Assembly (NCBI RefSeq): GCF_004210215.2 | Contig: NZ_CP067394.1 | Location: forward strand, 3,906,001-3,970,000 | Source of the DNA: Cryobacterium sp. SO1 | Lineage (GTDB): Bacteria > Actinomycetota > Actinomycetes > Actinomycetales > Microbacteriaceae | Length of the DNA stretch: 64,000 nucleotides | Direction: 5' to 3' | Part shown: positions 36,605 through 45,841 of the stretch, piece after piece | Position numbering within the stretch: position 1 is the first letter of the stretch | Layout: each line of letters starts with the position of its first letter | Program-made: the position numbers and the translations under genes | Notes under the pieces: model-generated | The model's input: only the letters and a program-made list of their open reading frames with translations | Told to the model about the DNA's origin: nothing | The model's database searches: none

Positions 36605-37498
36605 ATGACCGATGCGGCGCTGATCGGTGCGGTGAGCGCGCCCGACCTGCAGGTGATGACCTACAACATCCGCCGCCGGGTGCCCACCCTGAGGCCGGGC
36701 AGCCCCGACCGGTGGGATGCCCGCAAACTGCTGGTGAAACGGCTTCTCGCGGCTGAGCAGCCGACGGTGCTCGGCGCGCAGGAGGCGCTGGTCGACCAGG
36801 TGGATTTTGTGGCCGACGCGCTCGGCCCGCAGTACCGGTGGGTGGGCCGAGGCCGGCATGCCGCCGGGCACGATGAGCACAACCCGATCTTCTACGACAG
36901 CCGGCGCCTGCAGCTGACCGCGTGGCAACAGCGGGCGCTCTCGGCAACGCCCCACGCGCACGGGTCGCGCTCGTGGGGCAATCTCACCCGGCGGGTGGTG
37001 GTGTCCGCCGACTTCACTGATCTCAGCACCGGCAACCGTCTGCTGGCCTTCAACACCCACTTCGACCACCTCTCCTGGCGCTCCCGGCTCACCTCGGCGG
37101 AGTTCATCCTGGCCCTGGTGAACAGCGCCCACGCCGCCGAACCTGACGCCGCGATCGTGGTGACCGGCGACCTGAACGCCACCGTGGAATCCGCCGTGTA
37201 CCGGCGGCTGACGGGGGACGGCGCGCTCCGGGACTCCTGGGTGGTGGCCGCCGAACGCCTGACCCCGCAGTGGGGCACCTTCTCGGGGTACCGACCCCAG
37301 CGGCGCGGCGGGGCTCGCATCGACTACGTACTGGTGGGGCCGTGCGTCGAGGTGGCGAGCACGGGCATCAACGCGGCCAGGTTCGACGGACGCTCGGCGT
37401 CCGACCACGAACCGGTGCAAGCGGTGCTGCGCCAATCGGTACTGCGCCGATCGGTGCTGCGCCCGGAACACCCCTCCGCCGGCGACCGATCCGACTAG
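36605..37498 (+). CDS. Endonuclease/exonuclease/phosphatase-family protein
   Basis: 297 residues from ATG 36605. VMTYNIRRR (metal-binding Asn), LGAQEAL (Glu), NTHFDHLS (His/Asp), IVVTGDLNAT (Asp, Asn) and SDHEPVQAVL (catalytic His) place it in the Mg-dependent exonuclease III/DNase I-like fold. No signal peptide. The family includes nucleases and phosphodiesterases, so the substrate is open. The C-terminus carries three 15-base tandem repeats (37421-37465) encoding VLRRS-like units. Confidence 0.88.
   Translation: MTDAALIGAVSAPDLQVMTYNIRRRVPTLRPGSPDRWDARKLLVKRLLAAEQPTVLGAQEALVDQVDFVADALGPQYRWVGRGRHAAGHDEHNPIFYDSRRLQLTAWQQRALSATPHAHGSRSWGNLTRRVVVSADFTDLSTGNRLLAFNTHFDHLSWRSRLTSAEFILALVNSAHAAEPDAAIVVTGDLNATVESAVYRRLTGDGALRDSWVVAAERLTPQWGTFSGYRPQRRGGARIDYVLVGPCVEVASTGINAARFDGRSASDHEPVQAVLRQSVLRRSVLRPEHPSAGDRSD
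37421..37465. repeat. Three in-frame 15-base tandem repeats
   Basis: GCGGTGCTGCGCCAA, TCGGTACTGCGCCGA and TCGGTGCTGCGCCCG. They encode the C-terminal repeat of the EEP-family protein. Confidence 0.75.
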
Positions 37499-37499
37499 T

Positions 37500-38117
37500 G
37501 TGCTGGCCATGATCCACACATTGCTGCGCCGGCCGTCCGGCGTCGCGGAAGGCACGGCCGACGCACTGCGGGCGCTGGCCGTGGTCGGCATCGTCGTCGC
37601 CGGCATCGGCTGGGGCCCCATGTCGGGACTGAGCCTGGCGGTGGTGGCTGGGGCGACGTTACTCCCCCGGATGCTGGAGCTCCGGCCGGGCGTTGACATC
37701 GCCTTCGGCGCCGTGGTGCTCGTGGCGGTCTGGAGCAGCGTGCTGGGGATCTACATCACCACCCGCTGGTGGGACCTGCCGGTGCACTTCCTCACCAACG
37801 GGCTGTGCGCCGCGCTGTTCTACGTCGTTCTTGTGCAGTTCGGCATTCTGGCCGACGCGGGCACGCTGCCCCGGCCCCTGCTGTCGGCCGCTGTGGTGAC
37901 CACGGCGCTGGGCTTGGCACTCGGCGTGCTCTGGGAGGTGTTCGAGTGGGTCGGGCACACCTTCCTCGATCCAGAGATTTTTGTCGGCTACAACGACTCG
38001 ATCGGAGACCTGGTCTGGGGCGGCGCCGGGGCGCTGCTCGCGGGGTGCAGCATGACGTATTTCAGGGGGCCGGCGGCAAGAAATGGCGCACTGGACCGTG
38101 AGTCTCCCGCCGCGTGA
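37500..38117 (+). CDS. DUF2238-type membrane protein
   Basis: 205 residues (GTG 37500, one base after the previous stop; ATG 37509 is an alternative). Five to six membrane segments. The block LGVLWEVFEWVGHTF, then VGYNDSIGDLVWGGAGALLA, is the DUF2238/YjdF signature with conserved acidic residues in the membrane. Function unknown. Probably cotranscribed with the preceding gene. Confidence 0.8.
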   Translation: MLAMIHTLLRRPSGVAEGTADALRALAVVGIVVAGIGWGPMSGLSLAVVAGATLLPRMLELRPGVDIAFGAVVLVAVWSSVLGIYITTRWWDLPVHFLTNGLCAALFYVVLVQFGILADAGTLPRPLLSAAVVTTALGLALGVLWEVFEWVGHTFLDPEIFVGYNDSIGDLVWGGAGALLAGCSMTYFRGPAARNGALDRESPAA

Positions 38118-38199
38118 GGGCGCGCTCACACCAGATCGCCGTCGGGTGCACTCCGGATTGTCGACACGGAACACATCGCGGACTGGCGTCAAGCGTCAT

Positions 38200-38225
38200 T
38201 ATCTGCTAGATATCTCTACTAGATA
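38200..38225. promoter_or_regulatory. PadR operator candidate
   Basis: An imperfect palindrome with outer TATCT (38200-38204) and AGATA (38221-38225) and central TAGATATCT, ending 14 bases before the GTG of the PadR gene. AT-rich, unlike its surroundings. PadR-like proteins commonly repress their own promoters at such sites. Confidence 0.6.
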
Positions 38226-38239
38226 GAAAGTGAGACGTT

Positions 38240-38794
38240 GTGGCACCCTCAGACCAAACCCAGATGGCCGTCCTCGGCGGCCTCAGCATCGCCCCGATGA
38301 CGGGCTACGCCCTGCGGGAGCAGATCCGGGATGCCCTCGGGCAGTTCTGGGCGGAGAGCTTCGGGCAGATCTACCCGGCCCTGGCGGCGCTCGAACGCGA
38401 CGGGCTGATCGAGCGCCAAGCTGCCCTCCGGGCCGGCTCCTCCACGTTCGCCATCACCCCGCAGGGCAGTGCGCGCCTGCGCGACCTCCTGGCCGAGGCG
38501 CCGCACCCGGTGAAGCCGCGGAACGGCGTCTTGCTGCGACTGTTCTTCGGGCGCCAACTGGGCGAGGAGGCCTGCCGGCGGCTCGTGATGGACACGCGGG
38601 CCAAGGCCGAGGCCGACCTCACCAGGCTGCGGGACATCCGCGCCGAACTGCAGGCCGACCCCGGCCCGGATGCACCGTACATCCTGCTCACCGTGCTGGC
38701 CGGTGAGCACGCCGCACGCGCTTCGCTCGCCTGGGCGGATGAAGCGCTGGACGTTCTCGACGGCATCGCCGGCTCGAGCGCGGTGTCGCGATGA
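38240..38794 (+). CDS. PadR-family transcriptional regulator
   Basis: 184 residues from GTG 38240, after AAAGTGAGA. The winged helix is VLGGLSIAPMTGYALREQIR, WAESFGQIYPALAALERDGL, then STFAITPQGSARL; the C-terminal half is the Vir_act_alpha_C dimerisation helix region. The start of the next gene overlaps its stop (ATGA), so it is in one unit with a small membrane protein, a frequent PadR-transporter/membrane arrangement. Confidence 0.9.
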   Translation: MAPSDQTQMAVLGGLSIAPMTGYALREQIRDALGQFWAESFGQIYPALAALERDGLIERQAALRAGSSTFAITPQGSARLRDLLAEAPHPVKPRNGVLLRLFFGRQLGEEACRRLVMDTRAKAEADLTRLRDIRAELQADPGPDAPYILLTVLAGEHAARASLAWADEALDVLDGIAGSSAVSR

Positions 38795-39183
38795 GCGCCG
38801 GTCTCGTGGCGGGCGCCGCCGTGACCTTCTGCGTGCTGATGGTCGCACTGATCATCTTCCAGGCCGCCCTCATCGCCGGAGCTCCGCTGGGGCACTTCGC
38901 CTGGGGCGGGCAAGACCGGGTGCTACCCATCCGCAAGCGCCTGGGCAGCGCCACCTCGATCGGCCTGTACCTGATCTTCGCGGTACTCATTCTGCAGCGG
39001 GCCGGGCTGGCCGAGGTCATCCCGTGGCCCGCGGTCGTCAGCATCGCGACCTGGGTCCTGGCCGGCTATTTCCTGCTGGGCATCGTCCTGAACGCGGCCT
39101 CCCGGTCACGGCCGGAGCGGTGGACCATGGCGCCGCTGTGCGTCGTCTTGGCAGGCCTGACGGGTCTTATCGCCCTGAGCTGA
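38791..39183 (+). CDS. Small four-helix membrane protein
   Basis: 130 residues, overlapping the PadR gene by 4 bases. Four hydrophobic segments at about 5-27, 52-70, 78-100 and 110-129; a conserved-looking loop GAPLGHFAWGGQDRVLPIRK follows the first. Uncharacterised; its coupling to PadR suggests it is the regulated product. Confidence 0.75.
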   Translation: MSAGLVAGAAVTFCVLMVALIIFQAALIAGAPLGHFAWGGQDRVLPIRKRLGSATSIGLYLIFAVLILQRAGLAEVIPWPAVVSIATWVLAGYFLLGIVLNAASRSRPERWTMAPLCVVLAGLTGLIALS

Positions 39184-39283
39184 CTGCATGCCGGGGTCAG
39201 GTTATCTGCAGTACGGTGAGTGAACCTGCGATCAGGAATCCCACCGGCGAGGTTCCAGACCAGCACCGTCGAAAGGTGACCGC

Positions 39284-40381
39284 ATGACCGGGTGGGCAGT
39301 TGTCGTCCCCCTCGCCCCGCGCCTGCAGCCCGGCCGCTTCCTGGTTCCCGATGTGGCCCGCGGTGTGGCCATCATCGCGATGCTGGTGGCGCACGCGGGC
39401 CCGATCATGGCGGAGCAACCGGCCGCCACCCTGTTCCTGCAGGGGCAGCTCAATGACGTGGCCTCTCCCCTGTTCGCCACCACCATGGGCGCGGCCGCGG
39501 CGATCGTGTTGGCCAAGGCGGGCACCGCGGCCGCCCAGCGCACGGTGATCGTGCAGAACGTCATCCGGGGCGCCATCCTGGTGCTGCTCGGGTTGCTCCT
39601 GGCCACCTGGGGCAGTTGGATCGCGATCGTGCTGTCGTTCCTGGGGATCGTGCTCGCCATCGGCACGCCACTGGTGCTGCTCGGCACCCGAGCGCTGGTC
39701 GCCGTGTTGGCGGCGGTCCTGGTTGTCGGCGCCCCGCTCAACGCGCTGATGCTGGCCGCCACCGGCCCGCTGATCACGGTGGGTGAGCGCACCCCGGCGA
39801 GCTTCCTGCTCGAGTGGCTGTTCCTCAGCCCGCACTACCGGGTGACCAACCTGCTGCCGTGGTTCCTATTCGGGGCGCTACTGTTCCGCATCCGCTTCGG
39901 TGGCCGCCGCGCCGGCTGGATCCTGCTCGCGCTCTCGGTGCCGGCCTGGTGGCTCGGTCCGCTGTGGCGCGGCGCCACCGGCGAGGAGTTCAGCCCGTCG
40001 GGAAGCTACCTCGACACCCTGCACGACGCCGGACTGGTGCTCGGGGTGCTAGGTGTGATCATGCTGCTCGCGTCGCTCGGCGGCCGGCGAACCGCCGCGG
40101 CCGTGCGGACGGTATTCCTGCCCTTCGAGGCGATCGGCTCCATTTCACTGTCGCTGTACGTATTCCAGGTGGCTGTGGTCGGGTGGATGTCGGCCAATGG
40201 GATCCACTTCGGCAGCACCGACCCGGTCGCCTGGGTCGTGCTCGTGATCGGCGTGCCGATCCTGGGGATCCTCTGGTGGCGGTTCGTGGGCAAGGGACCG
40301 ATCGAGTGGCTGATCGGGGTGCTCTCGGGCCGGTACCGGTACCGGCTCCGCCGGCCGGTGCGGACCGGTTCCGAACCCTAG
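39284..40381 (+). CDS. DUF418/HGSNAT-like multipass membrane protein
   Basis: 365 residues with about ten membrane helices. The N-terminal FLVPDVARGVAIIAMLVAHA corresponds to the R-x-x-x-L-D-x-x-RG-hydrophobic-H motif of heparan-alpha-glucosaminide acetyltransferase-like and DUF418 proteins; the C-terminal IGSISLSLYVFQV is also typical. It may move an acyl group across the membrane, but members are largely uncharacterised. ATG 39284 follows GAAAGG. Confidence 0.8.
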   Translation: MTGWAVVVPLAPRLQPGRFLVPDVARGVAIIAMLVAHAGPIMAEQPAATLFLQGQLNDVASPLFATTMGAAAAIVLAKAGTAAAQRTVIVQNVIRGAILVLLGLLLATWGSWIAIVLSFLGIVLAIGTPLVLLGTRALVAVLAAVLVVGAPLNALMLAATGPLITVGERTPASFLLEWLFLSPHYRVTNLLPWFLFGALLFRIRFGGRRAGWILLALSVPAWWLGPLWRGATGEEFSPSGSYLDTLHDAGLVLGVLGVIMLLASLGGRRTAAAVRTVFLPFEAIGSISLSLYVFQVAVVGWMSANGIHFGSTDPVAWVVLVIGVPILGILWWRFVGKGPIEWLIGVLSGRYRYRLRRPVRTGSEP

Positions 40382-40397
40382 CGCCTCGCGCAGGGAG

Positions 40398-41003
40398 CTA
40401 GGTCGCGGCCTGGTGCAAGGGCTCCAGCGCCGAGTCGAGGGCCGCTTCGAGCGGCCAGGCCGAACGCATCGGCTGGCTGAGCACGAGCCCGCCCTGGATA
40501 GCGGCGAGGATCACGACGGCAATGCGTTGGGGATCGACCGCCCGGTCGATCTGGCCGGCGACCTGCATCTTCGCCACACCCGCGGCCAGCAGGTCCCGCC
40601 ACTCGGCCATGCTGGCGCCGAGGAAGGCCTCGAGGTCGGGATCGGTCATGGCGCCCTGGGTGGCCAGCGACCCGATCGGGCAGGCCCAGCGACCCAAACC
40701 CAGGTAGTACTCCACCAGGGCTCCGCGCCACTGGTTCCAGGACTCCCAGGTGCTCAGGTCATGGATGAACGGCTCCTGGGCCTCGAGGAGCTGCTGGCCC
40801 TCCCAGGTCGCGACCTCGCGCACCAGCTCGGTCTTGCCGCCGGGAAAGTAGTGGAAGAGCTGGCTCTTGCTGGTGAGCGTGGCCGCTCGCACCGTGTCGA
40901 GGGTGGTGCCGCCGATCCCGGCGGCGAGGATCTGCTCACCGGTGGCCTCGATGATCCGCTGCCGGGTGGCCCGGCCCCGGGCGGTGATCTTCTTGTCCTC
41001 CAT
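40398..41003 (-). CDS. TetR-family transcriptional regulator
   Basis: 201 residues from ATG 41003; the frame upstream overlaps the divergent dehydrogenase and is not coding. The helix-turn-helix is TTLDTVRAATLTSKSQLFHYF, and the C-terminal domain with RWACPIGSLATQ belongs to the LmrA/YxaF-like group. The TGGACC palindromes in the divergent region resemble the GACC-type sites of that group. Confidence 0.9.
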   Translation of the reverse strand: MEDKKITARGRATRQRIIEATGEQILAAGIGGTTLDTVRAATLTSKSQLFHYFPGGKTELVREVATWEGQQLLEAQEPFIHDLSTWESWNQWRGALVEYYLGLGRWACPIGSLATQGAMTDPDLEAFLGASMAEWRDLLAAGVAKMQVAGQIDRAVDPQRIAVVILAAIQGGLVLSQPMRSAWPLEAALDSALEPLHQAAT

Positions 41004-41021
41004 CCTCTGATCGTAGCCCAC

Positions 41022-41057
41022 TGGACCGTTTGGTCCACGTTGTGGTAGGAATGGACC

Positions 41058-41067
<10 letters not shown>
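41022..41067. promoter_or_regulatory. Two TetR (LmrA/YxaF-type) operator candidates
   Basis: TGGACC-GTTT-GGTCCA (41022-41037, perfect arms) and TGGACC-ATGA-AGTCCA (41052-41067, one mismatch), starts exactly 30 bases apart. The second includes the start codon of the short-chain dehydrogenase, so binding would block both transcription and ribosome access. Confidence 0.75.
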
Positions 41068-41855
<788 letters not shown>

Positions 41856-41863
41856 GGCCCGCG

Positions 41864-42805
41864 ATGACCGACGCTGCTTTTCAGGGCGCTGTATCCTTCG
41901 GGGCCGAGTCCACCGCGCTCGAAGTGGTGGAGGGGATCGACCTGCACGGCCGGTCCGCCCTCGTCACCGGTGCAAGCTCCGGCATCGGGGTGGAGACCGC
42001 CCGGGCGCTGGCCGAAGCCGGCGCGAGCGTCACGCTCGCCGTCCGGGACCTCGCGGCTGGCGCCCGCACGGCCGCGGACATCCGTGCGAGCACCGGTAAC
42101 GACGCGGTACGGGTGGCCCACCTCGACCTGGCCGACCTCGAGTCGGTGCGGGCTCTGGCCGCCGGCTGGTCCGGGCCTCTGCACATCCTGGTGAACAATG
42201 CGGGGATCATGCACACCCCCGAGCTACGCACTCCGGCCGGCTGGGAGATGCAGTTCGCCGTGAACCACCTGGGCCATTTCGCGCTCGCCACGGCGCTGCA
42301 TCCCGCGCTGGCCGCCGCCGGCGGCGCCAGGATCGTGGCGGTGAGTTCGAGTGGGCACGGGTCAAGCGGCATCCGGTTCGACGATTTGTTCTTTGAGCGG
42401 GATGCCTACGACTCGGGCCTCGCTTACGGCCAGTCGAAGACCGCGAACGTGCTGTTCGCCCTCGACGCCACGCGGCGGTGGGCGGACGACGGCATCACCG
42501 CGGCCGCCCTGATGCCCGGCGGCATCTGGACGAACCTGCAGCGGCACTGGGATCCAGAGATGCTGGCCGGGATGAAGCGCCGGTACCCGGGGAAGAGCCC
42601 GGAGCAGGGCGCCGCGACGTCGGTGTTCGTGGCCACCCGGGCGACACTCGGCGTGGGGACGCCGGGCTACTACGAGGACTGCCACCCCGCAGCCGTGGTG
42701 CCGGGCATCGTCGACGGCATCCACGGGGTGCTGCCGCACGCACTCGACCCGGATGCCGCCCACCGGCTGTGGGACGTGTCCGCCGGGCTGGTCGAGTCGG
42801 TCTGA
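41864..42805 (+). CDS. Short-chain dehydrogenase/reductase, retinol dehydrogenase-like
   Basis: 313 residues from ATG 41864. SALVTGASSGIGVETARALA, ILVNNAGIMHTPEL, AVNHLGHFALATAL, VAVSSSGH and AYGQSKTANVLFA show a complete SDR with Ser, Tyr and Lys; the NHLGHF block is typical of the retinol dehydrogenase/WW-oxidoreductase-like subgroup. Same operon as the preceding SDR. Substrate unknown. Confidence 0.92.
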   Translation: MTDAAFQGAVSFGAESTALEVVEGIDLHGRSALVTGASSGIGVETARALAEAGASVTLAVRDLAAGARTAADIRASTGNDAVRVAHLDLADLESVRALAAGWSGPLHILVNNAGIMHTPELRTPAGWEMQFAVNHLGHFALATALHPALAAAGGARIVAVSSSGHGSSGIRFDDLFFERDAYDSGLAYGQSKTANVLFALDATRRWADDGITAAALMPGGIWTNLQRHWDPEMLAGMKRRYPGKSPEQGAATSVFVATRATLGVGTPGYYEDCHPAAVVPGIVDGIHGVLPHALDPDAAHRLWDVSAGLVESV

Positions 42806-42828
42806 CCTCTCGCCGCGTTGCCCCGGTT

Positions 42829-42866
42829 CGGACGACTTGCCCCGGAGCACGGGAGCAACTCGTCCG
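42829..42866. repeat. Family B intergenic hairpin element, copy 2
   Basis: CGGACGA/TCGTCCG (7 bp) with inner TTGC/GCAA. It follows an SDR stop by 24 bases and precedes the next gene. Related to 36443-36482. Confidence 0.65.
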
Positions 42867-42940
42867 CAGGTGGGCAACTCGGTGCGTTCGGCGGCATACT
42901 GGCGGCAACACCCGCCCCCGCCGCACCTCGGAAGGACCCC

Positions 42941-43756
42941 GTGAGCTTCTGGATCTGTGCCACCTGCGGCGTCGAGCATGCCGAGGACTCCGGCGCCTGC
43001 GCCATCTGCGCCGATGAACGACAGGGGGTGCCGGCCACCGGCCAGCGCTGGAGCACGCTCTACGACCTGCACGAGGCCGGCGTCCGGGCCGACCTCCGCG
43101 AGCTGGAACCCGCTCTGTTCGGCATCGAGAGCACCCCGCACGTGGGCATCGGTCAGCAGGCCAAGCTGCTCTACACCCCCACGGGGAGCGTGCTCTGGGA
43201 TCCGATCGGGTTTGTGGACAACGACATCGCCAGCCAGGTACTCGCGCACGGCCCGGTGCGCGCGATCGTGGCCAGCCATCCGCACATGTTCGGCGTACAG
43301 GTGGAGTGGAGCCGGGCGCTCGGCGGGGTGCCCGTGCTGGTGGCCGAAGCCGACCTGGCCTGGGTTGCCAGGCCCGACCCGGTGATCGAACCCTGGTCGA
43401 CCGAGGTGCACCTGCTGCCCGGCGTCACCCTGGTGCAGGTGGGCGGGCATTTTCCCGGCAGCGGGGTGATCCACTGGGCGGCCGGAGCCAGGGGGCGCGG
43501 CGTGCTGCTCAGCGGCGACACCGTGTTCGCCAACCCCGATCGCACCTCGGTGAGCTTCATGCGCAGCTACCCCAACCGGCTGCCGCTATCGGGCCCGGTG
43601 GTGGAGCGCGTAGCCCGCAGCCTGGAGAGATTCGACTTCGACAGGCTTTACGGCAACTTCGACACCGTGATCCAGACGGATGCCCGCGCCATCGTGCGCC
43701 GATCGGCCGACAGGCACTGGGGCTGGGTGCGCGGCGATTTCGACCACCTCACCTGA
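42941..43756 (+). CDS. MBL-fold protein with N-terminal zinc ribbon
   Basis: 271 residues from GTG 42941 (GGAAGGAC upstream). Residues 5-25 hold a rubredoxin-like ribbon, CATCG...CAICADE, two CxxC pairs. The rest is MBL-like: LLYTPTGSVLWDPIGFVDN, IVASHPHMFG, VQVGGHFPGSGVIHW and LLSGDTVF. The canonical HxHxDH reads SHPHMFG, so the metal site is altered but may still bind metal through remaining His/Asp. Function unknown; the ribbon suggests iron or zinc and possible redox or RNA contacts. Confidence 0.82.
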   Translation: MSFWICATCGVEHAEDSGACAICADERQGVPATGQRWSTLYDLHEAGVRADLRELEPALFGIESTPHVGIGQQAKLLYTPTGSVLWDPIGFVDNDIASQVLAHGPVRAIVASHPHMFGVQVEWSRALGGVPVLVAEADLAWVARPDPVIEPWSTEVHLLPGVTLVQVGGHFPGSGVIHWAAGARGRGVLLSGDTVFANPDRTSVSFMRSYPNRLPLSGPVVERVARSLERFDFDRLYGNFDTVIQTDARAIVRRSADRHWGWVRGDFDHLT

Positions 43757-43774
43757 GGTGTCCTGCGCTCCGTT

Positions 43775-43832
43775 CAGGTGGGGCGCCGGTCAGGTGGGGC
43801 GCCGGTCAGGTGGGGCGCCGGTCAGGTGGGGC
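43775..43832. repeat. 16-base tandem repeats, three and a half copies
   Basis: CAGGTGGGGCGCCGGT at 43775, 43791 and 43807, with a partial fourth from 43823. The array runs into the last codons and stop of the minus-strand DUF7882 gene, whose final residues are therefore repeat-derived. Confidence 0.85.
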
Positions 43833-44142
43833 TCGGGCTGCGCTCTGGCGGTTCGGGCAGGATACGCAGGCCGGCCGGGGTGTTCGCCAGCTGTACGAGA
43901 TCGTCAAGCCAGGCCCGGTTGAGCGTGGCCTCGCGCTTGCCGGAGAACTCGAAGTCGAGCGGCACCGCGGGGTTCAACCAGATGGAACTGTGGCCGCTGC
44001 CGGACTCCTTCGACCTCTCCCACGAGAACGCGAAACTCTCGCCCCGGCGCAGCTTGGCCACGATCACGACCTTGAGGTGCGCCAGCGTGCGATCATCGAT
44101 TTCCACCGAGATCGCCGGCGACCCGTAGATGAACTTGCCCAT
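43822..44142 (-). CDS. DUF7882-type small protein
   Basis: 106 residues from ATG 44142; the longer frame is not used. MGKFIYGSPAISVEIDDRTL and AHLKVVIVAKLRRGESFAFS with SSIWLNPAVPLDFEFSGKRE match a family often mislabelled ATP-dependent DNA ligase in Microbacteriaceae; no ligase motif is present. Soluble, unknown function. The gene's 3' end lies in a tandem repeat. Confidence 0.8.
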   Translation of the reverse strand: MGKFIYGSPAISVEIDDRTLAHLKVVIVAKLRRGESFAFSWERSKESGSGHSSIWLNPAVPLDFEFSGKREATLNRAWLDDLVQLANTPAGLRILPEPPERSPSPT

Positions 44143-44273
44143 CGCATTCCTCGTTTCGGCTGGAGGCCCGCAGGAGCATCCGAGTACCGGTGCGGCCCGG
44201 TGTCTCACCACGGAGTGTAGGCCGAGGCGGTCCGGCTGGCTAGAACGTGCAGCCGGCCGGAACACTCGCTGGG

Positions 44274-44648
44274 CTACCGGCGCCCGTCGCTACCCTGGTC
44301 GATCTCCTCGACGGCCTCGTTGAAGTCGGCGTCGTGCAGCTCGGCCTCGGCTTCGGTCTGGGCCGAAGACTCCTCCACCGCGAGGACGCGGGCGGGCGGG
44401 AAGACCGGCAACGGAAACAGCTCGATCTCCCCCGCGAGGCTCTCTTCGGCCACATCCGCCACATCGAGCTCGGTGGCCGGGCCGAGCACCAGGGTGTGCG
44501 TGCGGGTGCTGCCGTCGGATTCGAGTACCTTGATGTCGACCGCGATGCTCTCCTCTCCCCTGGAGTGCGCGGTGACGTAGCCGAGCAGGGCCTCCGCGAC
44601 GTGGTCGCCGGTGAGGATGGTGCCGCCGGCGTAGGTGATGAGCTTCAT
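44274..44648 (-). CDS. Hypothetical acidic protein, 124 aa
   Basis: 124 residues from ATG 44648. The first 65 residues (MKLITYAGGTILTGDHVAEA, LLGYVTAHSRGEESIAVDIK) form a beta-alpha fold reminiscent of the DUF7882 protein next door, with which it is collinear. A strongly acidic, Glu-rich C-terminal tail follows. No function known to me. Confidence 0.7.
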   Translation of the reverse strand: MKLITYAGGTILTGDHVAEALLGYVTAHSRGEESIAVDIKVLESDGSTRTHTLVLGPATELDVADVAEESLAGEIELFPLPVFPPARVLAVEESSAQTEAEAELHDADFNEAVEEIDQGSDGRR

Positions 44649-44703
44649 GCCACCAACGATAACCGCGCGGCGGAGTCTTGGGAATGACCTGGGACCCGCC
44701 CGG

Positions 44704-45600
44704 CTACCCGGCGAGCGCCTGCACCGCGGCCGATCCCTCCGGCAGCACGATGTCGAGCGTGGTCGTGCCCAGCCGCAGGGCAACGACGGATGCGCCCAGG
44801 TAGTCGGGGTGCGGGCGCAGGTTGATCTCCTCGATCGCTGCCAGCGGAATCGTCGTGTGGGAGCGCGATAGGTCGGGGGCGCTGCCGCGGAGCAGCCAGG
44901 TCTTGCGGCCGATGATGTGCAGCTCGCGTTCGGTGCGGCAGAGCACCGCTCCCTGCAGGGTCATCGGATAGAACTCGTGCACGGCGCGGCTGATCCGGCC
45001 GCCACGCGGTGGCAGCACCGTGCGGCCATGGGCGGCGAGCAGGCTCGCCCCCAACTCGTGGCGCATCAGGTCGAAGTACGAGGTGACCAGGCCCACATCC
45101 TCCTTGCCCAGGTCGAGCAGATCCAGGTCCGCTGGCGGGTCATCGGGCGCAGGGAGAGGCAGCGCTGGGGTGCGTCGCATCGCTGCCAGGGAGAGTTCGC
45201 TCAACACGTCGACAAGGTGGGTGATCACGTCCTCGGACGACCCGTTGTACGGCACCGTCAAGGTGTCCCCGGTGCCGGCCAGGATGTCCAGGCGGCCGTC
45301 GACCAGGTCGACGGTGTCGGTCAGGGCCACGATGTCGGCGTAGCCGAACACGCTCCTGGTGTAGCCGGCGTCTGCCCGGCTCAGCACGATGAGCGCCTCC
45401 GGCGCCACCACGATGAGGTGGTCGTAGAGGTCCATGGTCGGCTGCGCGTCTCGACGGCTGATGTTGCGGGGCACCTTGAGAACCAGTCGGCTGGTCGTGA
45501 AATCCAGTGGATAGTCCCGGTACAGGCCGGGGACCTCGGTGGCGTCGTGCACCCGGTCTACCCAGGGGCCGAACGCGTCGAACTCCGCCGACCGGCTCAT
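44704..45600 (-). CDS. Hypothetical protein, 298 aa
   Basis: Starts at ATG 45600 (MSRSAEFDAFG); GTG 45615 would add 5 residues. The sequence has repeated beta-rich blocks (HLIVVAPEALIVLSRADAGY, LCRTERELHIIGRKTWLLRG, TTTLDIVLPEGSAAVQALAG), suggesting two PH-like or bacterial-PH domains, but I do not assign a family. No signal peptide or membrane helix. The third of three collinear small genes. Confidence 0.65.
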   Translation of the reverse strand: MSRSAEFDAFGPWVDRVHDATEVPGLYRDYPLDFTTSRLVLKVPRNISRRDAQPTMDLYDHLIVVAPEALIVLSRADAGYTRSVFGYADIVALTDTVDLVDGRLDILAGTGDTLTVPYNGSSEDVITHLVDVLSELSLAAMRRTPALPLPAPDDPPADLDLLDLGKEDVGLVTSYFDLMRHELGASLLAAHGRTVLPPRGGRISRAVHEFYPMTLQGAVLCRTERELHIIGRKTWLLRGSAPDLSRSHTTIPLAAIEEINLRPHPDYLGASVVALRLGTTTLDIVLPEGSAAVQALAG

Positions 45601-45841
45601 ATCCGTCGCACTCACTGGCTGCCCTCTGCGAGAGCGCTCCGGTGCGCGCCCGCCCACGGCCCCTGTGCCGCTAGTGCTCAGGCTAGACCGTGGGACCGAC
45701 ACGGGCCGACCGGCGGGAGCGGCGCGCCATCCGAACGGAGCCCCGACGAAGCCATCTTCGATACTCCTAGCACGATCGGGCACGCTCCCGGTCGCGCCGC
45801 GCCGAAGCCCTCCGGACCGATTGCACAGCACTGTCCCCAGG

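Noticed and set aside
43822..44142. Naming the DUF7882-type protein an ATP-dependent DNA ligase
   Set aside because: There is no nucleotidyltransferase KxDG motif and the protein is only 106 residues.
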